Origin: Rhodococcus pseudokoreensis
Lineage (GTDB): Bacteria; Actinomycetota; Actinomycetes; Mycobacteriales; Mycobacteriaceae
DNA: 64,000 bases
Direction: 5' to 3'
NCBI RefSeq assembly: GCF_017068395.1
Contig: NZ_CP070619.1
Span: 7,750,001 to 7,814,000, forward strand
A program made the translations under genes and the position numbers. The notes beneath the pieces are model-generated. The model had not been told where the DNA came from, made no database searches, and worked only from the letters and a program-made list of their open reading frames with translations. Of this stretch, positions 10,068 through 18,394 are shown one piece after another. Position 1 is the first letter of the stretch. Every line of letters starts with the position of its first letter.

Positions 10068-11220
10068 GCGTCCGGCCCTTCCACCGGGTGCGCCCGCGCC
10101 GATGACTGCGGTGTGACGAGACCGTCAGTGCCGTCACCGCGGCCACCGACAGCGGATGCGCGAGCGCGCCTGCCACATCTGCGGCGGTGAGGCGATCGCC
10201 GCGTTCGAGTGCCCGGGCGCACAGCCGGGATGTCGTGGCCGCGAGATACCCCACCGCGCCCCACCGGCGGACGCGTCCCCGTCCCGCCGCGAGGGCCGCC
10301 GGCGGCACCAGGTACGCCACGGTCGCGACACCGAGGACCGCCGCGGCGCCGAGGCGGGAGCCGAATGCCGTCCACAGCCAGCGGTCGTAGCCTCCCCGCA
10401 ATGCACCGGTGTCCTCGTACATCCGGCAGGATGCCGACCGGCCGGCCACGACCAGCGTGGTCGTCTGCCCGCACCGGCGGAGCAGGCGTGCGATGTCGAG
10501 GTCCTCGGTCACCCTGTCCGGAACGGCGCCGTGACCCCCGACCCCGCGGTACGCGGCGGCGTCGAAGACCATGAACTGCCCGCAGGCGACGGCGGTGGAC
10601 GGGCGCCGAGACCGGTTGGCCACGCGGACGGGCAGCGTCGCCGCCCACGACCATCCGAGCAGCGGCTGCACCAGGGCCTCACCGGCCGATCCCGCCTGCT
10701 GGAACGGCCACGCGCAGACCAGGGCGGCGTCGGACTCGCGCAGGGCGGTGCAGGCGGTGTTCAGCGCGTCGGGGCGCAACCGCACGTCGGCGTCGAGGAA
10801 CACGAGGACCCCGCTGTGTGCCCGTCCCTGCGCGAAGGCGTGCTCGCTCACGCGGTGGCAGGCCGCGGGTTTACCCACCCATCCCGGCGGCGGTTCGGCG
10901 GTTCCCCGCAGCACGAAGAAGCGAGGGTCGCCGCCGGCCGCGACCTCCGCGGCCCCGGCCGTGCCGTCGGTGGAGGCATCGTCGTAGACGAACACCCGGA
11001 GATCGTCGACCCCGCGCTGTGCGCGCAGGTCGCCGATCAGAGCGGGTAACCGGTCACGCTCGTCCCGGGCCGGGACGCAGACCGTGACGGGTTCGGTGAC
11101 CCGGCGGGCCGGAGCAGGGAGCCGCGGTGCGGAGCGCAGGTTGGCGACGGAGACGGCGAGACCGAGCACCGAGACCAGGGAGCCGAACCGGACCACCCGC
11201 TCGATCGGCGCCGCGGTCAC
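10060..11220 (-). CDS. Family 2 glycosyltransferase, membrane-anchored, probable carotenoid glycosyltransferase
   Basis: 386-residue GT2 enzyme with a hydrophobic N-terminus and two or three C-terminal membrane segments (around GAAAVLGVATVAYLVPPAAL). GT-A motifs are VTVCVPARDERDRLP, YDDASTDGT, the DXD-like FLDADVRLRPD, the acceptor-side TEDLD and a C-terminal YDRWLW. The start is GTG 11220, overlapping the lppM stop as GTGA. Its place downstream of crtO and a CruF-like gene suggests it transfers a sugar to a hydroxylated carotenoid, as cyanobacterial CruG does. The substrate is inference. A glycolipid or other envelope glycosyltransferase is the alternative. Confidence 0.85.
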   Translation of the reverse strand: MTAAPIERVVRFGSLVSVLGLAVSVANLRSAPRLPAPARRVTEPVTVCVPARDERDRLPALIGDLRAQRGVDDLRVFVYDDASTDGTAGAAEVAAGGDPRFFVLRGTAEPPPGWVGKPAACHRVSEHAFAQGRAHSGVLVFLDADVRLRPDALNTACTALRESDAALVCAWPFQQAGSAGEALVQPLLGWSWAATLPVRVANRSRRPSTAVACGQFMVFDAAAYRGVGGHGAVPDRVTEDLDIARLLRRCGQTTTLVVAGRSASCRMYEDTGALRGGYDRWLWTAFGSRLGAAAVLGVATVAYLVPPAALAAGRGRVRRWGAVGYLAATTSRLCARALERGDRLTAADVAGALAHPLSVAAVTALTVSSHRSHRRGRTRWKGRTLS

Positions 11221-11930
11221 ACGTCCGAATGATCTCGTGCGCGACGGCCGCCGAGCACCGGCTCCTTGTTACGGGCCAGCCACGCCAGCGCACCGACGAT
11301 GACGGCCACACCCAGCGTCACACCGGCCATGATGCCCGCCCAGCCCGCGAAACTGCGGGTGCTGGGATCCGAATAGCGCACCTCGGCCCGGATCGTCGAG
11401 GTGTCGCCGGCGGGCAACTTCCACGACACGATCGAATCGCCCTCACGGGTGCCGTTGGTGGTGGCGACGCGGGCCGGGAACGCGATCGTGAACTGCACGT
11501 CGGTGCCCTGGGCGGGTACCGAACTGAGATCGGCCTTCCCGTCGAGGGTCACGAGGTCGCCGGTCCGCTGGAGCGAGATCTGGAAACTTCCCGTGGCCTG
11601 CTCCGACATCGTGCCGAGCTGCGCCACGTCGCCGAACGTGAGGTCGCTGAAGAACGCCTGGCTGCCCACGTAGCCGTCCTTCTTGTACTCCTGGATGCGC
11701 ACCTTGTCCGACAGCGAGCCGGGGGGAGTGAGCTGGGGGCCCTTGTCCTGATCGTTCGCCGGCACGGCGGCGGCCACGATCTGGCCGGAGACCCGGTCGT
11801 CGGCGGACACACCCATCGACACCTGAACCCGCAGGCATCCCGCGAGGAACGGTACGAGGAGAAGGCCGAGGACGGCGAGGGACGCGGCCCTCCGCGAGCG
11901 GGTCGAGGTCGGAACCGAAGGCAGCTGCAC
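11217..11930 (-). CDS. lppM: LppM-family lipoprotein
   Basis: 237-residue envelope protein. It has a lipoprotein signal peptide ending in the lipobox LAGC (Cys at about residue 32), a beta-rich periplasmic domain (KVRIQEYKKDGYVGSQAFFS, DVQFTIAFP), and one C-terminal membrane helix (about 196-217) with a charged tail. Same architecture and neighbourhood as M. tuberculosis LppM (Rv2171). That protein affects phagosome traffic; no enzymatic role is known. It lies 31 bp downstream of the CruF-like gene and overlaps the glycosyltransferase start, so it is likely part of the same transcript. Confidence 0.88.
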   Translation of the reverse strand: MQLPSVPTSTRSRRAASLAVLGLLLVPFLAGCLRVQVSMGVSADDRVSGQIVAAAVPANDQDKGPQLTPPGSLSDKVRIQEYKKDGYVGSQAFFSDLTFGDVAQLGTMSEQATGSFQISLQRTGDLVTLDGKADLSSVPAQGTDVQFTIAFPARVATTNGTREGDSIVSWKLPAGDTSTIRAEVRYSDPSTRSFAGWAGIMAGVTLGVAVIVGALAWLARNKEPVLGGRRARDHSDV

Positions 11931-11961
11931 AGTCGTATCGTGCCAGGGGACCGGTTCGGTG

Positions 11962-12774
11962 TCAGGCGTGAGGGTGCGTGTCGCGGGCCCCGGGCCGCCG
12001 GACGCCCGGCCGCAGCAGCGAGACGAGCAGGGGAACTCCCAGGATTCCCATCGCGCACCACCCGTAGATTGCCGAATACCGCAACTCGGGGGCGTCCAGG
12101 AAGACGGAGTGGGCCAGCGCCGAACCCAGCCACGTCCACAGGAACAACCCGATCGGGACGCCGTCGCGGTGCCGGGTTCCCGTGCCGAAGCGGCGGTCGA
12201 TCCGGTCGATCGCGACCGCCATCACCGTCGCGACGACGAACCACCCCGCGTAGTTCGTCAGCGGAATGTGCTCGACACCGGGCAGGCCGGCGTCGGTGAC
12301 GCACCAGCGCCACTGGCCGTCCGCGACCATCTGCGGGTCCAGGTACAGGTCCCAGCCGACGACGCCGACGGTCGTCAGCGCGATCCGGACCGCCCGCCTG
12401 TGCGGGCCGCGGGCGAGCGCCGACGCCGCACACCACACCGGGTAGAAGCCGGCGGTCCAGGCGAACGGCACCACGAGGGGCACCCCGGCGAGTGCGGGAC
12501 CGAGGCGGTCGACGCTGTAGTCGTAGCAGCCGTAGGGGAAGCCGGTGGCCGTCCCGGCGACCTCGGAGACCAGACCCAGCCCGGCCGTCACGATCACGAG
12601 TCCCGCCGCCCAGCGTCCGCCCCGGGTCACGGCCGCGTGGGTGATCGAGGCGGCGGCGAGCAGGACGACCACGAACACGGTGACGACGTCACGGACCCCG
12701 CCGTGCACCAGCGGGTAGAGGATCTGCGCCGCGATCGCCGCCCCCGCGAGAACGACGGGAACACGGGAGGTCAT
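11962..12774 (-). CDS. Carotenoid biosynthesis membrane protein (CruF/DUF422 family)
   Basis: 270-residue polytopic membrane protein with six to eight hydrophobic segments. Family-typical stretches are GFPYGCYDYS, VPFAWTAGFYPVW, VGWDLYLDPQMV and IPLTNYAGWFVV. Members include CruF, the 1',2'-hydratase adding water to the acyclic psi end of gamma-carotene-type carotenoids, and related archaeal hydratases. The start is ATG 12774, overlapping the crtO stop by ATGA, so it is coupled to the ketolase. I infer hydration of the open end of a monocyclic carotenoid. The family assignment is firm; the exact substrate is not. Confidence 0.85.
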   Translation of the reverse strand: MTSRVPVVLAGAAIAAQILYPLVHGGVRDVVTVFVVVLLAAASITHAAVTRGGRWAAGLVIVTAGLGLVSEVAGTATGFPYGCYDYSVDRLGPALAGVPLVVPFAWTAGFYPVWCAASALARGPHRRAVRIALTTVGVVGWDLYLDPQMVADGQWRWCVTDAGLPGVEHIPLTNYAGWFVVATVMAVAIDRIDRRFGTGTRHRDGVPIGLFLWTWLGSALAHSVFLDAPELRYSAIYGWCAMGILGVPLLVSLLRPGVRRPGARDTHPHA

Positions 12775-14345
12775 CGCCGGCGCCACACGCGGGCCAGACC
12801 CTTTCGGTCGTCGCGGAGCGCTATCCGGGCGGCGCTCCGGCCGCTCGCACCGGACACCCCGCCACCCGGATGGGTCGAGGCCCCCGTCAGGTACAGGCGG
12901 TCGGCCCCCGGAACCCGGTGCCCCGACAACTCGGGGAGGGGACGCCACATCATCATCTGGTCCAGCGACATCTCCACGTGCATGACGTTGCCGCCGAGCA
13001 ACCCCATCTCGTCTTCGAGGTCCTGCGGCGACTGCACGTGCCGGTCGAGGACGGACTCGCCGAACCCGGGTGCCAGCGCGTCCATCTCCGCCACGATCCG
13101 GTCGGCCTCCGGCGCGGCGAGGTCGCTCCACCGCCTGCCGCCGGTCAGCCGGTACGGCTGCCATTGCGACCACAGGGTCACCTGGTGCCTGCCCTCGGGT
13201 GCGATGGTGGGGTCGAGTCCGCTGAAGCTCATCCCCAGCACCGCGGGCCGCGGCGGGAGCTCCCCGGCGAGCGCCGCGCCGTGCGCGAGCCGCAGCTGGG
13301 CGCGATCCGAGACCAGCAGCTGGAGCCCGTCGGTGACGGTGTCGTCGGGCGCGCTCGGATAGGCGGGGAGAGCGTCGGTCGCCAGCCGCACCACCATCCC
13401 GATCCCCGGGCCGACGCGGATCCGGCGACGCCACCGGGCGAGGGTCTGCGGGTCGTACCCGCCGCGTTCGAGCAGGCCGAGGGTGGTCAGCACGTGGCAG
13501 CCTGCGACCACCACACGGGAGCGGATCTCGCGGCCCGACGACGTCCGAGTCGTCCAGGTGCCGCCGTCGCGGCTCAGCGAGACCACCGACTCGCCGAGTG
13601 TGACCGTCCCGCCGTCCGACTGCAGTCGCGAGGCGAGCGCCGCGGTCAGGGCTCCGCTGCCGCCGACGGCGCGGCCGGGCGGAATTGTGTGCATCAGGGC
13701 CGCGAACCCGACCATCGGCGCCGTCCCCGGCTCCGACATCGGCGGACCGGACTGGGCGCCGAACCACGCGAGCGCCGCCTTGAGCCGTTCGTCGTCGAAA
13801 TACTCGTCGAGCAGTGCGTCGCCGGAACCGAGGAACTGCCGGGAGAGGTCGCTGCCGCCGCCGCCCGTGTCGAGCCCCCAGAACGACGAGAGCAGCGCGG
13901 GCGCGGTCGGCGGATTCGAGAACGCGCGCATGACGCGGGCGCTGCGCGGACCCCACACGTCCACGAACCGGCGGTACGCGTCGGCGTCCGCGGCCCCGCA
14001 GGACTCCTCGATGGACCGGCACGTCGCCTCGAGGCTGCGGCGGAACACGATTCCCGGCCGGTCCGTTCCAGCGGGGGCGGGGGCGAACGCCCACGGATCG
14101 CAGTCGAGGTACCGAAGGCCGTGCGCGCCGAGGTCGAGTTCCTCGACGATCCCCGTGTGCCGGACCATGATGTGCGCGGACGACCCGCGGTCGACCTTGT
14201 ACCCGGGGAAGCGTTCCACCGTGGACACGGCGCCGCCGAGCACGGTGTCGCGTTCGATCACCTCGACCGACCACCCGGACCGCGCGAGGTAACACGCCGA
14301 CACCAGGGCGTTGTGTCCCGATCCGACGACCACCGCGTCGATCAC
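12771..14345 (-). CDS. crtO: CrtO-type beta-carotene ketolase
   Basis: FAD-dependent, phytoene-desaturase-like ketolase introducing a 4-keto group on beta rings. 524 residues. The N-terminal dinucleotide fold is AVVVGSGHNALVSACYLARS. Diagnostic CrtO stretches are AWFGAQSGPPMSEPGTAPMV, WSQWQPYRLTGG, HVEMSLDQMMMWRPLPELSG and the C-terminal GASTHPGGGVSGASGRSAA. These match my recollection of the characterised Rhodococcus CrtO closely. The start is GTG 14345, overlapping the GNAT stop by GTGA. Distinct from crtI in this window: no desaturase-specific C-terminus. Confidence 0.94.
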   Translation of the reverse strand: MIDAVVVGSGHNALVSACYLARSGWSVEVIERDTVLGGAVSTVERFPGYKVDRGSSAHIMVRHTGIVEELDLGAHGLRYLDCDPWAFAPAPAGTDRPGIVFRRSLEATCRSIEESCGAADADAYRRFVDVWGPRSARVMRAFSNPPTAPALLSSFWGLDTGGGGSDLSRQFLGSGDALLDEYFDDERLKAALAWFGAQSGPPMSEPGTAPMVGFAALMHTIPPGRAVGGSGALTAALASRLQSDGGTVTLGESVVSLSRDGGTWTTRTSSGREIRSRVVVAGCHVLTTLGLLERGGYDPQTLARWRRRIRVGPGIGMVVRLATDALPAYPSAPDDTVTDGLQLLVSDRAQLRLAHGAALAGELPPRPAVLGMSFSGLDPTIAPEGRHQVTLWSQWQPYRLTGGRRWSDLAAPEADRIVAEMDALAPGFGESVLDRHVQSPQDLEDEMGLLGGNVMHVEMSLDQMMMWRPLPELSGHRVPGADRLYLTGASTHPGGGVSGASGRSAARIALRDDRKGLARVWRRR

Positions 14346-14953
14346 AGGGGAAGCCCGCGTCCCAGCACCGCGAACGGCCGGTTGTCGCCGGCGAATCGGA
14401 AGTGGCGCAGGACATCTCTGAAGCCGAGGCGGCGGTACAGCCGCCACGCGCGGTTGTCCTCGTCCGCCACTTCCGGGGTGGAGAGCAGCACCCCGCGTTC
14501 GGGTCGGCGTTCGAGGAGGCGCAGGAGCAGGGTCTCGCCGAGCCCGTGACCCTGGGCGTCCGGGTGGACGTGGAGTTCGGTGAGTTCGAAGTAGTTGCCG
14601 AGGATCACGTCGATCTGGTCGCGGGTCCACCCCGTGTGGCGCAGGCCGGAACGGACCTGCTGGTGCCACCACTGCTCGGGGGCTCCGCGGTAGCCGTAGG
14701 CGATGGCGACGAGGCGGGCGGCCGCGTCGTCGGTGGATCCGTCCCCGGCCGGGACGAGCGCGCCGACGCCACGCCACCCCGACCGCTGGAGGTGCTCGTT
14801 CCACATCGGCGCCCGGTGGTATTCGGTGCCGTGGGGATAGCCCATGGCGGCGACGTAGATCGACAGCGCCTCGTGCAGGCGGTCGCGGAACTCGGCGGCC
14901 GAGAGTTCGACCACGAGCGGAGTCTGGTCAGCGTTCGGTTCGACCGGTCTCAC
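14342..14953 (-). CDS. GNAT-family N-acetyltransferase (Rv2170 type)
   Basis: 203-residue acetyltransferase. The acetyl-CoA binding motif is in the segment ELHVHPDAQGHGLGETLLLR (Q/RxxGxG/A type). The N-terminal part carries AAMGYPHGTEYHRAPMW and the C-terminus NRAWRLYRRLGF. The start is GTG 14953, which follows a purine-rich AAGAGAAAG and matches the length of the mycobacterial homolog; an ATG at 15070 gives a non-conserved extension. Rv2170 is reported to be a lysine acetyltransferase acting on isocitrate dehydrogenase, but I cannot show that substrate here. First gene of the run that continues into crtO, CruF-like, lppM and the glycosyltransferase. Confidence 0.88.
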   Translation of the reverse strand: MRPVEPNADQTPLVVELSAAEFRDRLHEALSIYVAAMGYPHGTEYHRAPMWNEHLQRSGWRGVGALVPAGDGSTDDAAARLVAIAYGYRGAPEQWWHQQVRSGLRHTGWTRDQIDVILGNYFELTELHVHPDAQGHGLGETLLLRLLERRPERGVLLSTPEVADEDNRAWRLYRRLGFRDVLRHFRFAGDNRPFAVLGRGLPL

Positions 14954-14960
14954 CTTTCTC

Positions 14961-14991
14961 TTGACGACATGTCGGTGGGTCCAGCTATATT
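14961..14991 (+). promoter_or_regulatory. Sigma70-type promoter for the HEPN gene
   Basis: TTGACG (14961-14966) and TATATT (14986-14991) lie 19 bases apart, or 18 to CTATAT. This is one of the best -35/-10 pairs in the window. It points at the HEPN gene and overlaps the upstream region of the divergent GNAT gene, so both may share control. Confidence 0.6.
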
Positions 14992-15123
14992 GAATAGGTC
15001 GAACAGATGTTCGATGGTGGGGATCCGGCGATGCTCGAGGGAAGCGAGCATCGCCGACCCCCGAACTCACGACCTGACTACGCCCGGCGGGGTGGTTGCA
15101 CCGGGGTTTTGGAGGTGTTCGAA

Positions 15124-15588
15124 GTGCTGACGAATCCGGTCACGGGACCGACCTCTGGGAACTCGCACCGGAAGGGTGACGTACGCAACCCGGCCTCGCG
15201 CCGCGGCTCGGTGCTGCTCGATCGCGCCGACGCGCTCCTCGTCCAATCGGTGGGGGCAGGCGGCCCGGCGGATCGATTCCACAGCGCGTATCTGGCCGCG
15301 TTGCGCGGCGCGGGCGCCGTGCTGGCCGCCGCGGAGGGGCCGGCGGGGAGCAAAAGGACACGAACACGTAACGCCTGGGTGCTCATGGCCGGGGCGGCGC
15401 CGGAATTCAGGAACTGGGCCGACTACTTCGCCGGTCACTCGCCCACCCGCGCCGCCATCGAGGCAGGAATGTCGAGAACCCTCACCGATCTCGAGGCCGA
15501 CGAGTTCTTCGTCGAGGTCGGACGCTTTCTCCAGGCCGTCGAAGATCACATCGAACGTGGCGCAGGTCTCGATCTGCGGGCCTCGTAG
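15124..15588 (+). CDS. SAV_6107-like HEPN-fold protein
   Basis: 154-residue all-helical protein resembling the SAV_6107-type HEPN family of actinobacteria: LDRADALLVQSVGAGGPADR, FHSAYLAALRGAGAVLAA, RNAWVLMAGAAPEFRNWADY, then a C-terminal FFVEVGRFLQAVEDH. HEPN folds are often RNA-binding or RNase modules, but I see no clear RX4-6H catalytic motif. The start is GTG 15124, 7 bases after GGAGGT. ATG 15007 lies 39 codons upstream near the predicted transcription start and would add an unconserved leader. It sits just upstream of the division cluster and is divergent from the GNAT gene. Function unknown. Confidence 0.8.
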   Translation: MLTNPVTGPTSGNSHRKGDVRNPASRRGSVLLDRADALLVQSVGAGGPADRFHSAYLAALRGAGAVLAAAEGPAGSKRTRTRNAWVLMAGAAPEFRNWADYFAGHSPTRAAIEAGMSRTLTDLEADEFFVEVGRFLQAVEDHIERGAGLDLRAS

Positions 15589-15822
15589 GACGGCCGGGAG
15601 ACCGGAAACGGCGGGAAAACGGTGCGGCGTCCGCGACATTGCGGTGCCCCGAACGTCGTTCGGTGCGGGAGTCCGTAAGGTTGGTGGGGAACTCGTACGT
15701 GGAGTAGGTGGTACGGGGATCGAACTGCTCGTATTATTAAATCTAGGTAGCCGCCAAAGTCGGTTACCCACCGTCTCGCACCGTGAGGCGGTGGCCAACA
15801 CTCCAGTGCCGGGGGAGGTACC

Positions 15823-16251
15823 GTGCCACTCTCCGAGCACGAGCAGCGCATGCTCGACCAGATCGAGAGCGCTCTCTACGCCGAGGATCCCAAGTTCGCC
15901 TCCACTGTGCGAGGCGGTCGCATGCGTGCGGCATCGAGTCGTCGTCGATTGCAGGCGGTGGCCCTGTTCGTTCTGGGCCTGGTCCTGCTCATCGCCGGCG
16001 TCGCCCTTCCGATCAAGCCGGGCGGTTTTCCCGTCATCAGCCTGATCGGCTTCATCGTCATGTTCGGTGCCGGAGTCCTCCTCCTGTGGGGTGGAGGAAA
16101 GAGCAAGTCCGGACAGTCCTCACGTGGTGGCTCGACCACGCAAGGCGAGACCGGCCGTGCCGAACGCGGTAAGCCCCGAAGCGGGCGCAAGAGTGGCGGA
16201 TTCTCGTCGCGAATGGAAGACCGCTTCAAGAAGAGATTCGAGCAGGAGTAG
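15823..16251 (+). CDS. DUF3040 membrane protein (Rv2169c type)
   Basis: 142 residues. An N-terminal cytoplasmic segment has the DUF3040 signature PLSEHEQRMLDQIESALYAE and ends in DPKFAS. Two adjacent membrane helices follow (about 45-64 and 69-90). The tail is basic and serine/glycine-rich, ending SRMEDRFKKRFEQE. The start is GTG 15823 with GGGGGAGG five bases upstream. Conserved next to mraZ in mycolate actinobacteria; role unknown, though the location suggests envelope or division function. A 17-bp-stem hairpin follows the stop. Confidence 0.9.
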   Translation: MPLSEHEQRMLDQIESALYAEDPKFASTVRGGRMRAASSRRRLQAVALFVLGLVLLIAGVALPIKPGGFPVISLIGFIVMFGAGVLLLWGGGKSKSGQSSRGGSTTQGETGRAERGKPRSGRKSGGFSSRMEDRFKKRFEQE

Positions 16252-16270
16252 TACAACCCGCTCAGCAGTT

Positions 16271-16307
16271 CAGTGGCGGCGTGGCATGTGATGCCACGCC
16301 GCCACTG
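16271..16307. terminator. Strong hairpin after the DUF3040 gene
   Basis: Perfect 17-bp inverted repeat: CAGTGGCGGCGTGGCAT (16271-16287) and its complement ATGCCACGCCGCCACTG (16291-16307) with a 3-base loop. It begins 20 bases after the stop codon. There is no T tail. Likely separates the DUF3040 gene from the dcw operon. Confidence 0.8.
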
Positions 16308-16647
16308 CTGTCTCCGGGGTCGGCACCCGGTCGCCCGGCGCCCATTCGGCCCTGTTGTGCCCGGCAGGTGGGGCCAGTGAACGCTCCCGCCCACGAATCC
16401 CCACCCTCACCCACCCCGTTTCCCCACTTTCCCCCCTCGGGTCCGCGACGAGCCGCGGAGCAGGGGTAACGCACCCTCTCCGTGAGCTCTCACCTGGGCC
16501 TTTCGGATGCTTGGCGCCGCTGTGTGCCGGAGCGCGATCGACGGTGCCCGTGTCGGTGATCACGTCGGGAATTTCCCCCCACCTGCTCCAATTCGCGTTG
16601 ACCAGCAAGTATTGGGCAAATTGGGTGGCAACACGCGGTTATCTACC

Positions 16648-16688
16648 TTGTGGGTGGGGGAAAGTGGGGTACTGTGGTGCGCAGCGGG
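16648..16688 (+). promoter_or_regulatory. mraZ promoter with MraZ-box operator array
   Basis: Four direct repeats start exactly 10 bases apart: GTGGG at 16654, GTGGG at 16664, GTGGT at 16674 and GCGGG at 16684. An extra GTGGG lies at 16650. MraZ is known to bind such GTGGG direct repeats with one repeat per helical turn and to repress its own operon. A plausible -35 TTGTGG (16648-16653) and -10 TACTGT (16670-16675, 16-base spacer) are embedded in the array, so binding would block RNA polymerase. Confidence 0.8.
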
Positions 16689-16748
16689 GAGCGAAGGTGA
16701 ACCGCCCGGGCATGCGGCGTTCGATATGAACGCGGTGGGAGGTGTCGA

Positions 16749-17180
16749 GTGTTTCTCGGTACCTACACGCCGAAGCTCGACGACAAGGGGCGGCTCACGT
16801 TGCCCGCAAAGTTCCGGGATGCGCTGGCGGGAGGGTTGATGGTCACCAAGGGTCAGGATCACAGCCTCGCGGTATATCCCCGGGAAGAATTCACCGCTCT
16901 CGCACGCAAGGCCGCGGCCGCGTCGCGAAGCGATCCGGAGGCGCGAGCCTTCGTTCGCGGACTGGCGGCAGGTACCGACGAGCAGCACGCAGATGCCCAG
17001 GGGCGCATCACCCTCTCGGCAGATCACCGTCGTTACGCGGGTCTCTCCAAGGACTGCGTAGTGATCGGTTCGGTCGACTTCCTCGAAATCTGGGATGCGC
17101 AAGCCTGGCAGACCTATGTCGAGGCGAACGAGGAGAACTACTCGCAGGCAACAGGAGTCGCGCTCGGCGAGATCGTCTGA
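16749..17180 (+). CDS. mraZ: Transcriptional regulator MraZ
   Basis: 143-residue, ring-forming AbrB-like DNA-binding protein that autoregulates the dcw operon. Two tandem half-domains carry the DXXXR signature: [19 protein letters not shown] at the N-terminus and [15 protein letters not shown] in the second half. The start is GTG 16749 with GGAGG 6 bases upstream. The operator array lies 60-100 bases before it. First gene of the operon; 197 bases separate it from rsmH. Confidence 0.97.
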   Translation: MFLGTYTPKLDDKGRLTLPAKFRDALAGGLMVTKGQDHSLAVYPREEFTALARKAAAASRSDPEARAFVRGLAAGTDEQHADAQGRITLSADHRRYAGLSKDCVVIGSVDFLEIWDAQAWQTYVEANEENYSQATGVALGEIV

Positions 17181-17377
17181 GCGTGAACACGTCCCCGCGA
17201 ATGCCGCGAGGCCTCTGTCCGACGGAACCCTGACGCACTTCCCCAGCGCCAGGTTTTCATTTCGGGCAGGGACCTCGAAGCATTCGCCACGGCAACTGGC
17301 CGACACGAGAAGTTCGAGCAGTGGACCCCGGCACCGGGCACGTTCACCAGCACCACAGAGCAGGAGCCGGAGGGATC

Positions 17378-18394
17378 ATGGTGGATCACGAGGGGGAAGA
17401 TTCCTCGCCCGCCGATGGTTTCGGTCACATCCCGGTACTGCTTCACCGCGCAGACGAACTGCTGGGCCCTGCCCTCACCGCGAACGACCCGCAGGGCGGG
17501 GGCGCCGTCATGATCGACGCGACCCTCGGCCTCGGCGGGCATTCCGAGCACTTCCTGCGGACCTACCCCCAGTTGAGGCTCGTCGCCCTCGACCGTGATC
17601 CGCACGCACTGGAGATCGCGGGTGGCCGGCTCGCCCCGTTCGCGGACCGAATCACGTTCGTGCACACCCGCTATGACGGCATCGAGGATGCGCTCACCCA
17701 GGCGGGTCTGTCCGCGCAGGAGTCGGTGCACGGCATCCTCTTCGATCTGGGTGTCTCCTCGATGCAGCTCGACGAATCGGATCGAGGGTTCGCGTACTCG
17801 ATCGACGCGCCCCTGGACATGCGGATGGACCCGACCACCGGCATCACGGCGGCCGAGGTCCTCAACACGTACAGCCACGGAGATCTCGCTCGCATCCTCA
17901 GCACGTACGGCGAGGAGCGCTTCGCGGGCAAGATCGCGTCGGAGGTGGTCCGGCAACGCGCGAAGGAGCCGTTCACGACCAGCGCAGCTCTGGTCGAACT
18001 GCTGTACCGCACCATTCCTGCGGCGACCCGCCGTACCGGGGGACATCCCGCGAAGCGGACGTTCCAGGCTCTTCGGGTGGAGGTCAACGGCGAGCTCGAT
18101 TCACTGCGCGCCGCGGTACCGGCTGCACTCGACGCGTTGACCGTCGGGGGACGCGTCGTGTTCATGTCGTACCAATCCCTGGAAGACCGGGTCGTCAAGC
18201 AGGAAATCACTCCCAGGTCCAAGTCGAAGAGCCCGGAGGGGCTTCCCGTCGAATTGCCCGGGATGGGACCGGAATTCCGGATCCTCACACGAGGGGCGGA
18301 GCGCGCGTCCGAACAGGAAATCGAAGAGAACCCACGATCAGCCCCGGTGCGTTTGCGCGCTGCAGAAAGAATTGCCAGGAGGTCGGCGGCATGA
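17378..18394 (+). CDS. rsmH: 16S rRNA (cytosine-1402 N4) methyltransferase
   Basis: SAM-dependent methyltransferase (MraW/RsmH) modifying C1402 of 16S rRNA at the ribosomal P site. SAM-binding motif [16 protein letters not shown], then [20 protein letters not shown] and DMRMDP, and C-terminal [14 protein letters not shown] and [12 protein letters not shown]. The start is ATG 17378 (338 residues), preceded by GGAGGG at 4-9 bases. An in-frame GTG at 17321 has no ribosome site. The stop overlaps the ftsL start (ATGA). Confidence 0.96.
   Translation: MVDHEGEDSSPADGFGHIPVLLHRADELLGPALTANDPQGGGAVMIDATLGLGGHSEHFLRTYPQLRLVALDRDPHALEIAGGRLAPFADRITFVHTRYDGIEDALTQAGLSAQESVHGILFDLGVSSMQLDESDRGFAYSIDAPLDMRMDPTTGITAAEVLNTYSHGDLARILSTYGEERFAGKIASEVVRQRAKEPFTTSAALVELLYRTIPAATRRTGGHPAKRTFQALRVEVNGELDSLRAAVPAALDALTVGGRVVFMSYQSLEDRVVKQEITPRSKSKSPEGLPVELPGMGPEFRILTRGAERASEQEIEENPRSAPVRLRAAERIARRSAA

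Larger units (their letters stand above)
16252..16748 (+). other. Long intergenic region upstream of mraZ
   Basis: 497 bases without a supported gene, the longest such gap in the window. It opens with a strong hairpin (16271-16307), continues with a C-rich, low-coding stretch to about 16450, and becomes A+T-richer near 16590-16650. It ends in the mraZ promoter and MraZ-box array. The short open frames here lack ribosome sites and codon bias. Confidence 0.7.
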
